Source of the DNA: Amphibalanus amphitrite
Taxonomy: Eukaryota; Arthropoda; Thecostraca; Balanomorpha; Balanidae
Length of the DNA: 64,000 bases
Reading direction: 5' to 3'
NCBI RefSeq assembly: GCF_019059575.1
Contig: NW_024881845.1
Location: 434,001-498,000 of the forward strand
The notes under the pieces are model-generated. The model saw nothing but the letters and a program-made list of their open reading frames with translations. It was not told where the DNA came from and made no database searches. This document shows positions 11,858 through 25,400 of the stretch, in pieces (positions within the stretch are counted from its first letter, which is position 1; each line of letters begins with the position of its first letter). Position numbers and translations under genes: made by a program.

Positions 11858-13403
11858 ATGTGTCTGTCTGTCTACAGTGCGGCAGCTAACGGCGGCCGAA
11901 TGGAGGCGCCGCCCTCCCCGACGGCGGGGGCGGCCGGCCCGCGGCGCACCCACAGCCTGGCGCCCGACGATGCCGACTCGCGGCGACCCGCCAAACTGTC
12001 CGACCTGAGTGACCTGGTCACCGTCGGCGGCCGGCTGCCCGGCTACCGCTCGCGCCGGCCGTGCCTCTTCGAGCGGTCGGCTGCCACCTGGTGGGACCCG
12101 CGCTTCGACTCGGACATCCTCGAGGGCCAGTACCGCGCCACCACCCTACCCCGCATCAAGCGGCGCCTCCAGATGGGTCTGACCTTCTCGCTGCTGGCGG
12201 CGCTCGTCTGGTGTGTGTACGTCGGCACGGCTCGGGAGCGGCTCCTGCTGGCGCTGCTGTGTCTGCTGGCCGTTCTACCCCTCCTGGCCGCGCTGGCTGT
12301 CACAGAGACAGCCCGGCTCGAGAGGCACCTCGTGGCTGTCTCGGCAGTGGCGGCCGCAGCGCTGTGCCTGCTGTCTCTACTGCCGGCCGCCGCGCGGCTG
12401 CCCGGCCTGCCCGGTGGCGCGGCCGTCACAGAGCTCCAGCTGTTCGCCTGGGCGGCCGTGACGGTCACGCTGGTGTACACGATGGTGCCGCTGCCGCTGT
12501 ACGGCGCTGTGGTCACCAGTGTGCTCTACTCGGTGACTCTGGAGGCTCTGACGGCAGCTGCGGAGACGGAGGCCGGTGTAGCGGCGCGGTTGCTCGTCCG
12601 GACCGGGCTCCACATCTGTCTGCACCTGATCGGTCTCCGCACGCTGGTGCTCGCCCAGGTGCACATGCGGAGCACCTTCACCACAGTGGGGCAGACGCTG
12701 CTGACACAGCGCCAGCTGGAGCTGGAGAAGCAGCTGAAGGAGAAGATGATCTACTCTGTGCTGCCACGGTCGCTGGCCGACTGGGCGCAAGACGAAATGA
12801 CCGACCCGGCGGCGGTGTCGCGGTCGGCCGGGCACGGCGCGGCCGACCTGACCCTGCCTCGACCGGCCGCCGCCGGGCCAGAGATCTGCTTCAGGCCCTT
12901 CAACATGCAGCCCATGGATCAGGTGAGCATCCTGTTCGCCGACATCGTCGGCTTCACCCGCATGTCGAGCAACAAGTCGGCCGAGCAGCTGGTCGGTCTG
13001 CTCAACGATCTCTTCGGTCGGTTCGACGAGCTCTGTACTCGACACGGCTGTGAGAAAATCAGCACGCTGGGCGATTGCTACTACTGCGTCTCGGGGTGTC
13101 CCGAGCCGCGTGCGGACCACGCCATCTGCTGCGTCCAAATGGGACTCGCCATGATCGCTGCCATCAAACAGTTCGACCGCGACAATGGCGAAGATGTCAA
13201 TATGCGTGTGGGTGTGCACACCGGTCGCGTTCTTTGTGGCTTGGTGGGCACGCAGCGGTTCAAGTTTGACGTGTGGTCCAACGATGTGAGCATGGCCAAC
13301 AAGATGGAGTCTTCCGGCCGGCCGGGGGCGGTGCACATATCAGAGAAGACGCTTCACTACCTGAGGGGCCAGTACACGGTCACACCCGGAGAGCCGGTCG
13401 CAG
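11858..13403 (+). CDS. ADCY9: ADCY9-like exon 1: N-terminus, first membrane block, C1 domain
   Basis: Residues 1-515, ending in phase 1 at GTCGCAG|GTGAGT. It holds WWDPRFDS, six hydrophobic helices, the signalling-helix region with QLKEKMIYSVLPRSLAD, and almost all of C1 including FADIVGFTRMSSNKSAEQL and FKFDVWSNDV. Overlapping frames on both strands here are GC-bias shadows. A start at 11900 would drop 14 residues. Confidence 0.93.
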
Positions 13404-16400
13404 GTGAGTTCAGACGGTCACGGAGGGATATGGAGCTGCTATCAGGGAGGGATGTAACGCGGGAATGATTCGGTACTTTGGTTTACTTGGTAATGTATAA
13501 TGTAATTGTGCGATGTTCGTTCCCTTGAGATATCATAGCTGGTACATATTTCGCATGTTGTGTATATGTGACTTTTGCCGTCTCGCATGATTTTCTCCTT
13601 ACGAGTAATATAACGAGTAATACCATTTTTATATATGCAGGTCATACATCATAATTATACTCAGACTCGGGGTATATTCATCGCTCGCTGACGTATCTGT
13701 TCCGGACATTCATCATGTCTATGATAGAAAAGACCAGAGTGATGCAGGAATAAGTTACCCGGTATTCGGCGTACTGCTTCTCTCTTCCTCAATGTATAGA
13801 CGCACAGCCTATCCCGATACAATATGCGCAGGTTTCGCAATCTTATTTTCGGAAAGGCTCACAGCAACACACCGCCACACCAATGTCATTGCTACTGAAA
13901 TTCAGCCTAACCAACACGGCGACATACGATGCTCGGTATGGTTTGTGGGCTTACCGTCTCCCCACAGTGCGGTGTGCGTTGGTGGGTTTATCGAACGTCG
14001 AGCTAGCGTTGCGTCGGCCCTGCCCGGTTAGGTTAGTGTGGGTGGCGCCGTGGCGTGCGGCGTATTGATGGCTTTCTAAAGTAGTGATGTGATATTTGAT
14101 CAGATAGCAGGTGAATTCCATCAATATCGAGTACGGTGTGCCGTGCTTCGGAAGATTACGTATTCAATTAGCTCTGTATCGAGCGGCGCTCTAGCTCGGG
14201 CATCCCACGGTCCTTCAATCGATGTGTAATGTAGCTGGCTAGACCGGGGGACGGCCGCCCGTGCCCCCCTCCCCCCTCAGTCCTCCACACAGCTAATAAA
14301 CTGGCGGCCGGCGGTACACGGCGGGCGGCGAGCCGGCTGAGACCGGCAACGGGAGACGTTCGATTTCACGCTCGACTGTGCCGCCATCAAATGTGGCTTA
14401 TTAGCCTCGCGGTGTACTGGGTGCTCCGTGGTGTGTTCTCTGCCGTGTGCTCTAGTTGTCCTGTGCTCCGTGCCGTGTGCTCTCTCGATGGTCCTTACCT
14501 TGTGCTCTCTATCGATGGTTCTAATCTACGGTGTCGTTTGCTCTTTGGTTGGCGGAAAGTGCTTTAGAAGGAGAAGTTGTTGAGTGGTGCGGTGTCAATT
14601 GTTAGAACCGCGGGGATTTTTGGTGGATGAACTGAGTTGACTCGTTCTGGTGGTGTTGAGATTTAGTGGAGCTTTGTTGAGATTTGGCTCAAATGTTTCG
14701 TTTCAAACTGCTGGGTTGTGTTCGATCGCTTTCGTGTGATCTCTTCGAGAGCTGTTTTTTCTGTAGTGGAGGAACATTTCAGTGATGTTCTGAGTGTCTC
14801 ACTCCGACGGTTTGGATTGGTTTTGTGCGTGAGACGCGTTGTTCAAACAATATGTGTAGTTGACAGCCGTTTAGCTGAAGCCGTGCTTGCTGGTGGTGGT
14901 AGGTATCGGTGGCTGCTGTAAATTGTTTTTGGTGGTTCTAGCTGTCGTGCATTATTATGCGAGCGAGGCGCTGTACTAGTGTGAAAAGGCAGGACATGTG
15001 CTTTACACGCGGAGGTCAGAAATGTGCCTTTCAGTAGTTCATTGGACAGACCTGACGTGTTATCCTTGACATAAGGCTATAAAATTTACCAATGCTAACA
15101 GATGCAGCCGATTTCGATCACTGATATATTGTGCTACACAAGTGGATCTTCCTGCGAAATATGCATATCTACAATGGAAAGGTTCTGAATTCTTATGCTC
15201 TGAAATCGACCGGTCATTAGGATGTGCTGTTGCCTTGTTTGGGCAGGCAAGTGCTTGCCGTTTATTATTATTTCGACGACGTTGCTCCAGCACAGACCCT
15301 AATGCGGTGTCTCGCCGTGCCGCCCGGCCGTCCTCTGTGTCATTTTGTCTGATTTGTTTCACCATCCAATTATGTGTGTTCGGAGAGCGTCGCGTGAATC
15401 GTGGCCCGTGTCAGATGCAGGTCGATAACGCCCTGCTCGAGGACGGCCTTCAGATCTTACCATTGTCCAACGCAACTGGTTTGCGGAAAACATGCGCGAG
15501 TGAGCGACGCGGAGCAACGCAGAAAGCTGCGGGTGGATCGCGGAGTGGTCGTCGTTATTGTGTTTCAGTGGAAAATGCTAACTATGCCAAATTACTGCCT
15601 TCTGCACGCATACACCTATTATCTCGACTTGCTTGCTTTGCTTGTTTGCTGGAGAACCTTGCATTACTTCTTTGAAGTGTCTTGAAATTTTTAATTTGCT
15701 ATATAATATGTATGTCCATAAGGTCGTCTGGTCTCCCAAAAGTTATCGGCTTGATTTCTCTTTTAGCTGCTGCTTTTCGGTTACCCCATCTGTATTCCAT
15801 ATCCCTTTCCTTCTTCACACGCACATCCATACATACGCTCACAGCCAGGTCAACAGGTTTAGCGACGCTCAAACCAGCCCAAACCGGCATCTGTTGCTGC
15901 GCGACCTCCCGCTAACCCTCGACTCCATGTAAAACGGATTATCCCAATCTCGTCGGCGCAACAGATTACTCCCTTCCTCTCTCTTCTCTCCTCTCCCTCT
16001 TCGCCGTATGTTCCCTCACGTTGCCCTCACGTACCGCCTGGCTTCATTACGGTCGAGTCACGTCTGGTCGTGATTTTCTCGGCGATGTGGTAATGCTCCG
16101 CGCTTGTTTGTGAGCCGCCGATTGTGTCTAAATTGCGTCGCTGCGGCTTTTTGTGTGTCTGTATCACAGCTTTGTGGGAACTGGGGATTACGAGAGGAAC
16201 TGGGGATTATAGTCTTGCACTATATATAAGAGACAACTGGCAACTGCATTGGTGGTATTTGGCTACCCAGTACCTACCCTTTAAATGCTTGCTGTGTAAC
16301 GTGTTTTGCGCTTGCTGCTAGTACTGTTGCATGTTCTGCTTCCCACTGGTAATTTGATACGAATTATGTGCGACGTTTTCCAAGATATCTAATTTCAGTG

Positions 16401-19400
16401 GTCTGCCTCGCAGGCATTATCAGCATTGCCAGCCGCAGCGGTTCCCGCTAATTAATTATAATGATGTCATTAGCTAGCCATATATAGCCGTGTTTGTTTG
16501 TGCTGAATTTAGACCGTGTTCCGTTGTTCTTGGTTTGTTTTGGACTCGCAAGAACTACTAATATAGCTAGGCATGAATGCCGAAGCATTCATGATAAGCA
16601 TAGCAATAGCATCAACATATATCGGCTGAGTTTACCTTGATTTGAAGCACTGACCAGGCGTGCAATGCATTTACAATTTTTTTTCGCGACCTACTCATCG
16701 ACGTACCTACATGACTCCCTCTTCGTTGTGTGTCATTGGAGGCAGAGTAACAATATACTCGCTGTAATACGAAAATTTATGTATCTACGGGAGAACCAGA
16801 ATCTTGTCTGCCGCCTCGTTCCACGAAAGCATGCCCTCTTGGCGTATTGTTTTTATCCAAAACTGAGCCTGTCAGCTCACACGTGTTACCACTACGCGTC
16901 CGTCTGCGGTGCCGCGTGACGTAGTGGTGAAAAGGGTTCTCCTGGGTTCGACGGAACTTGTATGTGATCGGTCTGCAACGCGGGGCTTCCTTGGCCGGTG
17001 CAGATGGTGAGAGCGGTGACCCGGTCCACTGGTCTCTGAACGTGTGCCGCCTGAGTTCAGCTTGTTGGCTTATCGATGAAGATGTGTATGCCTTCTGCTG
17101 ATGTGTCTTAGTGTGTGTATGGACTATGGAGGCGGATAAGTTTGTTCATCATCCACTTATAAATGGTAGTCGTTAGTTCTGTATTGTTTCACCGAAAGAA
17201 CTGTGATGGAAGAGGCGGCACCACCCACCAGCGTCGTGACTTGTGTTGTGGGACCGAGCTGTGGTGTGGCAATAGTAGCTTCCCACTTGAATGCTCGCTC
17301 GTCGCCGCTTCCACGGGCGGTAGCGTGCCGGAGGCGGTGCAGTCGGTTTTGACTATTCATCATCCGTCGCCGTCAGAGGATGATGTGATTAATCGAAATG
17401 CGTAGACCAGTAGCGACCGGTTCCGCCTTAACCACGGTCCACGGTGGCATTACAAATCAAATCACGTTGACTTCTTTGTAACATCAGATATCGACTCTCA
17501 TTCTCTCCGTTTTGCGTTTGACTGTCTCGTCGTCGGACTTTCTGAGGCTTTTCGTTTCTTGATGTGTCTGTCTCATTGTTTATCTGACCGTCTACCTATC
17601 TGTAAATTGCGTATGTGCCATCTGCTGGATTGAATTTCCGTCTTAATTTCTGACTATCTACTTGTTTCTGCCTGTATTTGTCTCTCTGTTTCACTATTTG
17701 TCTGCCTGTCTGTCTGACATGAATCTACATCTCTGTATTGCAGACCTGCAGACGTACTTTATCGTACGGCGTAAGACGCTCGTCTAGTCGTCTCTGTAAC
17801 CGTCTGACTTTTCAATGCCCCACAGACTTGCAGACGTACTGAACTGTACAGCGTAAGATGCTCGTTTGACTGTCTGATCGTCTGACTGTCTGATTTTCTG
17901 TCTCGCAGACCTGCAGACGTACTTTATCGTACGGCGTAAGACGCTCGTCTCGCAGCGGTCTGAACCCACCTCTCCAAACGACGCCGGTCCGGTGCCGATT
18001 GTGCCACTCAGTCAGAAGTGCTGCTCTCTGCCCTGTGTCATCGAGGCGACCGATACGCCAGCGCGGGTGAGTGGCGGAGAGGGGGAGAGTAGTTGGGGGC
18101 CCCCCGGGTAAGTAGGTCCCTTCTTCACTGCAACCGTGATTGCGCCTGTGGAGGGCAATCACGGTGGTTGGGAGGTAAAGGGTTTGGAGTTGGGTAGACT
18201 GTAGGGGCTGTCGGGCTGGGTGGAAGGATAGGGCTTCTTGGCAGTGTGGGTGGGCGGGACTTCAAGTCCCATTGAGTGGGAGCGGGAGATCGGGTGAGGT
18301 TGTAGGATGAAGATAAGAAATAAGGCGTGATTGAGTGGATGTTGAAAGCCGGATTAGGTCTGTGTAAGTTCCTGGTTGAGTGGGAGCGCAAGATTTCCAC
18401 AAGGTTTGTTGAAGTTGAAATCTGGATTGAGTCAGTGTCACCTTCCAACTAGCTGGGAAATTTTGGTTGAGTACCGAGTTCAACGTATCTTCCACGTATT
18501 TCCTGAGACAAGACAGATAAGGGCAATGTTTTGGTGTGGTCTTGCTTGATGTGCCTCATCTCCCAACAGACCGGCGTAGTACTAGGGAGTGGTTCGCCGC
18601 ACCCGAACTATCTGCAACCACTACCTCATGTGTCGCTGACCTAATCAAAATGAAGACGCCACTACGATGAACTCTCTGTGAAGATCGATGCGCCCCACAC
18701 CTGGTGACAGTTTCATCTTCTTTGGGAAATGACTTTGAGCGCCCGGTGCGGTCCGTCAAACCTTGCTTCATTCTGCCGCTGTTGAGGCAGATTATTACAG
18801 CTCGTACGTGTCAGGACATAAGCCAGAGGGGCGGAGGGAGAGAGGGATAAGCCGCGATCAGTGCTGATCTGTTCAGAGATCGTTTAGCCGCTATGGATCG
18901 GATTATAGCTTGTCAGCACGAAACGATGCCTGATCTGCGCTGGCGAATATTCTGCGGCTCATTGCATTCATTGGCGAGGCCTACGCGATTAATAGCGATG
19001 TTGTAAGTGACGAAATTCGGCATCATCGTGTCATTTGCAGAGCGCTATTTTGTGTTTATCATATATTGCCGTTAGAACCATACTGTAACGCGGGCCGACT
19101 TGCACTACCAAATCCCACCGTATTTCCCCCGACCCTAACTCAGTCCAATCCGCTCCTCGGGGCAGTCCAGCTCAGAGATGGCCGCTGTTACCAGCCTGGC
19201 AGTGACAAAATTCGGAGCCGGCCGGCGGCGTCCCTGTGGTGCCGTCTCTCAGCCCATCGGAGGCCGACGCGCCCGCAGAATGGCACAGGATGTGGAGTAA
19301 TCACATTGACCTTTCGGCCGGTGGTGGCTCGCCGCGCCGACACCGGGAGCCGCGAGCTGCGAGCGCCGGTCGGGCTGAGCCAGCGCTGAGCTGAGCTCCT

Positions 19401-22400
19401 GCAGCTCGGGCCTCGCGACTCTCACCGGCCGAGAGTGGTGGGATGAGAGAAGATGTCTGGATTTTTGTCGCGTCGTTCTTTTCGGCTGGAAGCTTGAGTG
19501 CAGGAAAAGGGCGCTGAGTAGAGGGTGAATTGGTGAAACGACTGTTGGTGACAGGTGCTGATTCAGGATGAGTCGCGATAACGTCTCAGTTCCAAATGGC
19601 GAACCGTGTCAGGTGGCAGGGAGGCGAAAAGCAGAGTCTTATGCGAAAGCTGCAAATGCAGTCTTTTATTCCCAGAACGTGTGATGAACTCTGTCCAGTA
19701 TCAGGAATTTCATTCGTGAACGTCCCGTGTTTCAATTCCCTGCAGTCTTCCCCTTCCCTGCTCCGGCTGTTCCAAAGTCTTGTTCCTTGGTTCGCGGGTA
19801 ATGAAGCAATCAAACTCCCTGTAGCACCTGTGCACATCCGCAGCCGCAGCTGCGCTGAGCGCCATGGCTCACAAACAAGGTCCACTGCAGACGTATCGGG
19901 CTTCGGGTGATGTTCGCCAGAAATCGACTCAAGTGCTGTTGGCACAGGGGCCGCATGCCATTATCTGCTGCTTAGGATTGCCCAAGCACCGCATGCATAA
20001 TCTGCCCTGCCCATGTCGGCCTTTTGTTCGTCCCATCGCTGGCTGTTGCCCCTTGCACCGTCATAGAAGGCATTGCTCATTAAATCATCATATACCGCTA
20101 AGCGTCTGGTTTTAGCCGGTCCATCATTCACGTCCTGGGTGTGGCACACGATCGGCTCCGTGCAGCGTGCATGGTCTTCTTCTTTTACATTTCAAATTTT
20201 CACGGCTTTACTGGCGGTGTGCCCCTCCCATCTGGGCAGCGATAGCCCGGATACGAGGCCGACTACGCCGCTACACGCGCCGTGCTGAACACTCCATGGG
20301 GACAGGGCCCGGGGGAGCCAGACTGCTCGTCTGGCCGCACCAGATAAGGTGCCTGGAGGTCAGTGACCCGGCTGTCTATTCCGAGAGCGTCCCGGTGATT
20401 GGGCACCTGTTGAAGTGTCAAACAACGCGCCGTGCTCATCGCCAGCTCCCCACTCTCTCCTCTGGTCCTCCCGTCCTCTGCACACGGGCTCTAATTATCA
20501 GCACAGCCGTCCCTTTATTCTGTCGGAAGGCTTTCATCATGCTTCTGCTAGAAGAGTGGGCGGGTGTATTCATATTCCCGGAAGATACTGTCAGTGTTGT
20601 TATGTTTATTTATGTCTGCATTTCCTCCATCTCAGATCGGATGTCTACCATCCCGCCATCCCTCATCCAACCTCTTCCTCTAGCCGTCATCTGTGTGCTC
20701 TCCCTCCTCTTTCCTCCCATCCCCTCTCTTCATCGACTGACACTGTCTAGCTCTTCGCTGGTCCTCTGTGCAACATGTGAAGGATCTGCCGTTGAGCCAA
20801 TTCATTGGTGCCGGATTGCGCGTGACGCCGTGCGGACATCCCACGGGGCTGGCCCCGCTCCTCCCTCTACGTGCCCCAGTATTGATCGGGCGGTTCTCCT
20901 TTGGGTCTGGCGGGCCGGCGCCGTGCGGGGGCGGTACCTCCGCCACGCGCCGAGCCGCAGTCGCCACCTGTCCCCGAGGGGACCAGACGACGAGCTGTCT
21001 GGACGACGTCAGGCCACCGGTGCTGCCGGGCTGCTCGACAGAGTTGTGGAGTTCCCAGCAGCGGCCCAGGGAGAGCGAACGAGTGGGCTGGGTGGGGTGG
21101 GTCGAGCGAGCTGACTGGAGGAGGAGAGGGGAGGGAGGGAGGGAGGAATGGGAGGAATGGTTAAAGTTTGCGAGTGGTTTCACCGTGTGCGCTGCTGAGT
21201 GCTCGAGCGGCAGGTCGTTGACCGAGAGAGCTCGGTCAACACTCAACAGGTCGTCAGGGCTTCGAGAAGAAGTTGGCGTCGAGTGCAGGCTTTTAGAGCA
21301 CTGCGAGGGACCGTTGATTAGGCTTGTTGACCTTGCTCACCTGGGTGAGGGCATTGCCGTACCAGTTGGTTCAGTTTTCTGGAGTTGTTTGTTGGCTTTT
21401 CGCCACAGTCCCTAAATCGTTTTACATTATTTCAATGCCCTAATGTCGTTCCCGAACTTCAGCGTTAGTAGTTTTATCCAGATCTCATCACTTTTTCACG
21501 TTTTCTACTTCGTGCTCTAATTTTGTTGCAACGATAATGTCAACTCGATGCGGCTTTCGCTGCTGGTATCGTCTCTTGCGACCTGCAGCTGACCTCTCCC
21601 CCCTCGTTTACCTTCAGGTGGAACCTCTGAACGAGCTCGCCTCCCTGGACCCTCACACCACGCGCGCCCCGCGGCCGAGGCCCGGGCGACCAGATCGCGA
21701 CGCCAAAGGTGAGACTTAGCGTGAGTTGTGAGATTGCTTTAAGCTGATGTGAGATGTGTGGTAGCTCGCCTTCAGCCGATGTGAGTTGTCTGGTTGCTCG
21801 CCTTCAGCCTATGAGAGTTGTCTGGTAATTTGGCTTCAGCCTATGAGAGTTGTCTGGTAACTCGACTTCAGTTGATATGGATTGTATGGTGGCTGGTCTA
21901 CAACTGATAAGGGTAAATGGCTCTTGTGAACTCGTCCCCAGTCTGTGTGAGCTACCCCTTCCAATGGCCCGTTTCACGCCGCCTGAGTGAGTTGTTCTGT
22001 GCAGTCCGTCTCTTTGGTGAGTGAGCTGTCTGACTTACAGCACCTGGCCAGTGTGAACTGTCCAGTGTCCAATGGCTGGTTTCCAACACGAGTGAGATAT
22101 GTGCGGCCCATCCTTGGCCCGTGCAATGCCGCTACCGCCCGACCTGTATGCTAACGTCGCCCAAATATGACAGTATTGTCAAAAATAACGCTCAAGTGAG
22201 CGGTACATTCTGCTAACAGTTTTTGCAGTTTTCCGTCTGCGTCTGACGTATACCTCGGACAATGTGCGTCATTGTGAATCCTTAACGGCCGTTATGGGCG
22301 CTCGATCGGGCGGCGGCTGCCCGATTTGGGCAGCGGCATTTGGAAAAGGGCGGCGGCTATGCTGAAAAACGCGCCGGTGAAGTGTGCTCGTTGCGCTGTC

Positions 22401-25400
22401 TGCGACCGAGCGGTCGCCCCGCCGATGAACGAACGGGCTGGCCTTGAATGTGGTGCCAGCAAGCACCGTCACTGAACGGGGTGTCGCTTTTTAGCGGAAT
22501 ATCGTTATGTCGCGTCACGCATGCTGGGAGCATTTCTATGGGGATTGATTTGGCCCTCGTGTGTTATGTGAAATGTGATTTCTTTGCTAACTTTATCCAC
22601 AAGCTGATAACCTTTGGGCATCAGGTATCTCAGCTCAGAATAGCATCAACTATGTGCAACTGGCCACGACACTCCCAACCTCGACAGCTGAAACGTCTCC
22701 ACCTGCTTCCGTGTTGTCGTAGTCCCAATACATGGACACCAGTGGTCAACGCCAGTCAATGTCCAGACAGAGCAGCTATGTTGTCTGAGTCCCTCGCCAA
22801 GCACCGGGCGGGGGTCACGACACTTTGACCTGTCCCTGGGAGGGTCCCAGGTCACCACACAGTGGCACCCGCCCACGCGACACTGCCCCACACCTCTGTC
22901 CCGGCCGGGCTATTTCGGTCTGTGTACCGTCCCGTCCCGACCGTCCGCGGCGGCGGGCCGGTCGACTGGCCGTGCTCCGCCGTGCCGTGCGGTGCTCTGT
23001 TGACCATACCGTGCCGTGCACTATGGCCAACACGCCCGCCAGCCGGTGGCCAGCGCTTCTTCCGGCGCTCTCAAGGCCTGTTTGCCAGCTGGCGGTAGAA
23101 TGAGGCGCCCTTTTGCCGCCACCATTGCTGGACCGGCCTAGCTCGGCCCATGGCCCCGCCGCCCGCCCGCCCGCGGGCTCCCCAGCCGCGTCTGTTTGTG
23201 GATATGTGCGTTGGAGTTTGACCGCGACCAGCGCACTGTTTGCGTCGGCTCGTTTTCGGCCTGTTTGAGTTGGCTCGTGACGCTTTGTGTGGCCCACCCC
23301 CGCCACCGTCTGTTTGTGTTGGTCGACCGCGCGGCGCAATGCTGCGAAGTCGGATCGGGTGGCGATGATACACGTGCTTTTGTGTTATCCTCCAGTGCCG
23401 CGTGCGATAGTTACAAAGTAGTCTCCGTCATAAGCCGTAGAGTTCCGGTGTTATTTCTGGTGGTGCTGCCCGCGCCAGCGTCCACGTAAATATTCCTGTC
23501 TGGACGGCCGCCGGCATTACGTTAGTTTGTTATGACTGCGGCCGGGCGTATTTCTGACCGTCTGACGTAGTTTTGGGACAGCGGGGAATTGTAGGAAACC
23601 AGGAAGAGGATGCGTTTCTGGCAGTGGTTAGTGTAGTGTTTATGAAATCAACAAATCAGGATAAAAGCGCGTTATAGGCTAGGAAAAGTGTGACATGCTA
23701 CAGCATTATGTGAATGCGAGCTATCGGCTATCATTGTGTACGTTTCAGTTTTAGTCATTGTGTAATCGTTTCTGCAGGTTGAACGTAGTGCCTTTTTAGT
23801 CGTATAATGTTCTATGTTTCTAGTATTGCCGTATTCGCCGGTTTTGTACCTACCTATCGTGTGGCTACAGCGATTGTCTGCGACACCGAGCGGTTTTTGT
23901 GGCTGTTCGTGAGGCGCCATAATGTGTTTCCAGAGGTTGTCGAGTCCTTTGTATGTTGTCCTTGAGTCCTGAATCTGACAGGGTTGGCGTCCCGTTAGGC
24001 GCCCGTCAGGGCGGAATTATTGTACTCGTATGTTCTGCTATGGCTGTGACTGGTCCTTCATGTGGTTGGCTCAATAGTGCATTTGTGATTTGTCTTCATG
24101 TAGTTTGTTATTTGGTGACAAAGGTTGTACCAGTAACGACCTTGAGGGTACTGTACCGATGTGCTTTTTACTTTGCCGTCACATCTTTCAATTCGTCTTG
24201 GACCTTTATTTGTGACATCCTCTGTCTTCTGCGTCTATCCCTTCTGTTCCAGACCTGTGCATTTTTGACACTGCGCCCGTACTCGTGTTCACACTTTGAC
24301 AATGAGTTCTGACGCTTCTGGTCACACCAGTATGTATGCTTTACATCACCTCTGTGCCCATCATTCATCTGTAGGCATGGAGCTGCTATCCGCCTAGCTC
24401 TGCCCCGGTTCTGACTGTGCCATCCTCTCTCGTATACCCCTCAGGCCGCTGCCGGGGTACTGATATCCGCCCCGTTTCTGACCCAGCCTCCCTCCCTCGT
24501 ATATTCCTCAGGTCGTCGTCAGAGCGCCGCCGCCCGGCTCCACTTCACCACGGTGGCTGGGAGTGGTAACCTGCGACCACTGCCCGAGGAGCGAGCTGCC
24601 TCGGTATGTTGGAGACGGATGGATAGACGAACTGATGGTGTGACGGACTGAGACGGACGGATGGACGAAACAGACTGACTGGTTGAAATAGTTGTATGCC
24701 GGACCAACACAATTGCTGAGACTGTTGGCTGTTGAGACTGATACACTGATGTTCTGGTGGGATTTAGAGGAGATCTAGGATCCGTTTGGCCTGACCCTGA
24801 CACAAGACAGAATAATGACAGAACTGGAGTGGACTGATAAATGGACATACGGACTGAAACGTGGACCTCTGATCTACCGCTTACTTTCCAGGGTTGTATA
24901 CGACTCAATCAATAGCAATCAATTCAATCACGACAAATTTGGGAAACCAATCAAATCAATCAAGTCAGAGCAGTTTTCGGGAATTGATTCAATCGACTCA
25001 AACGCGACAATGAAAGGAATCAATCAACTCAATCAAACGACTCAAACCAAGACATACATTAGGTTTTTTGCCCCACCAACTTGGAAAAGTGTCCATAGCA
25101 GTCTGGTGTACCTACCTACCTACCTACCTACCTACCTACCTACCTACAGAAGAAACATAAAAATATTGTCATTTAAAATTATAAATTGCCATGCCATTCA
25201 AACTTTCTATGTAATAAGGAAGGATACCTAGTGATGGACAGGTGGATCGTGATATTGAGGTTCAATGGGTAGAATTGGAGCAGAAGTGTCATTTATTGGG
25301 TGCAAAATGACCCAGTAGTTGACTCGCCCCTTAACCCAAATCACCACCTTTCACCTAAAAGTTGTCAATTTAATTTTGGCCATATTCCAACTCCATTTAC

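Noticed and set aside
12061..13336. Long overlapping frames on both strands (330 and 319 codons)
   Set aside because: They shadow ADCY9 exon 1; high GC at third positions suppresses stops in other frames.
17744..17784. First copy of the exon 2 start as a separate alternative exon
   Set aside because: It runs into TAG after 14 codons and has no donor in a useful phase; treated as a decoy.
20167..21415. Overlapping 315- and 215-codon frames in ADCY9 intron 2
   Set aside because: No recognisable domain, repetitive low-complexity residues, no fitting splice sites, and exons 2 and 3 already join in phase.
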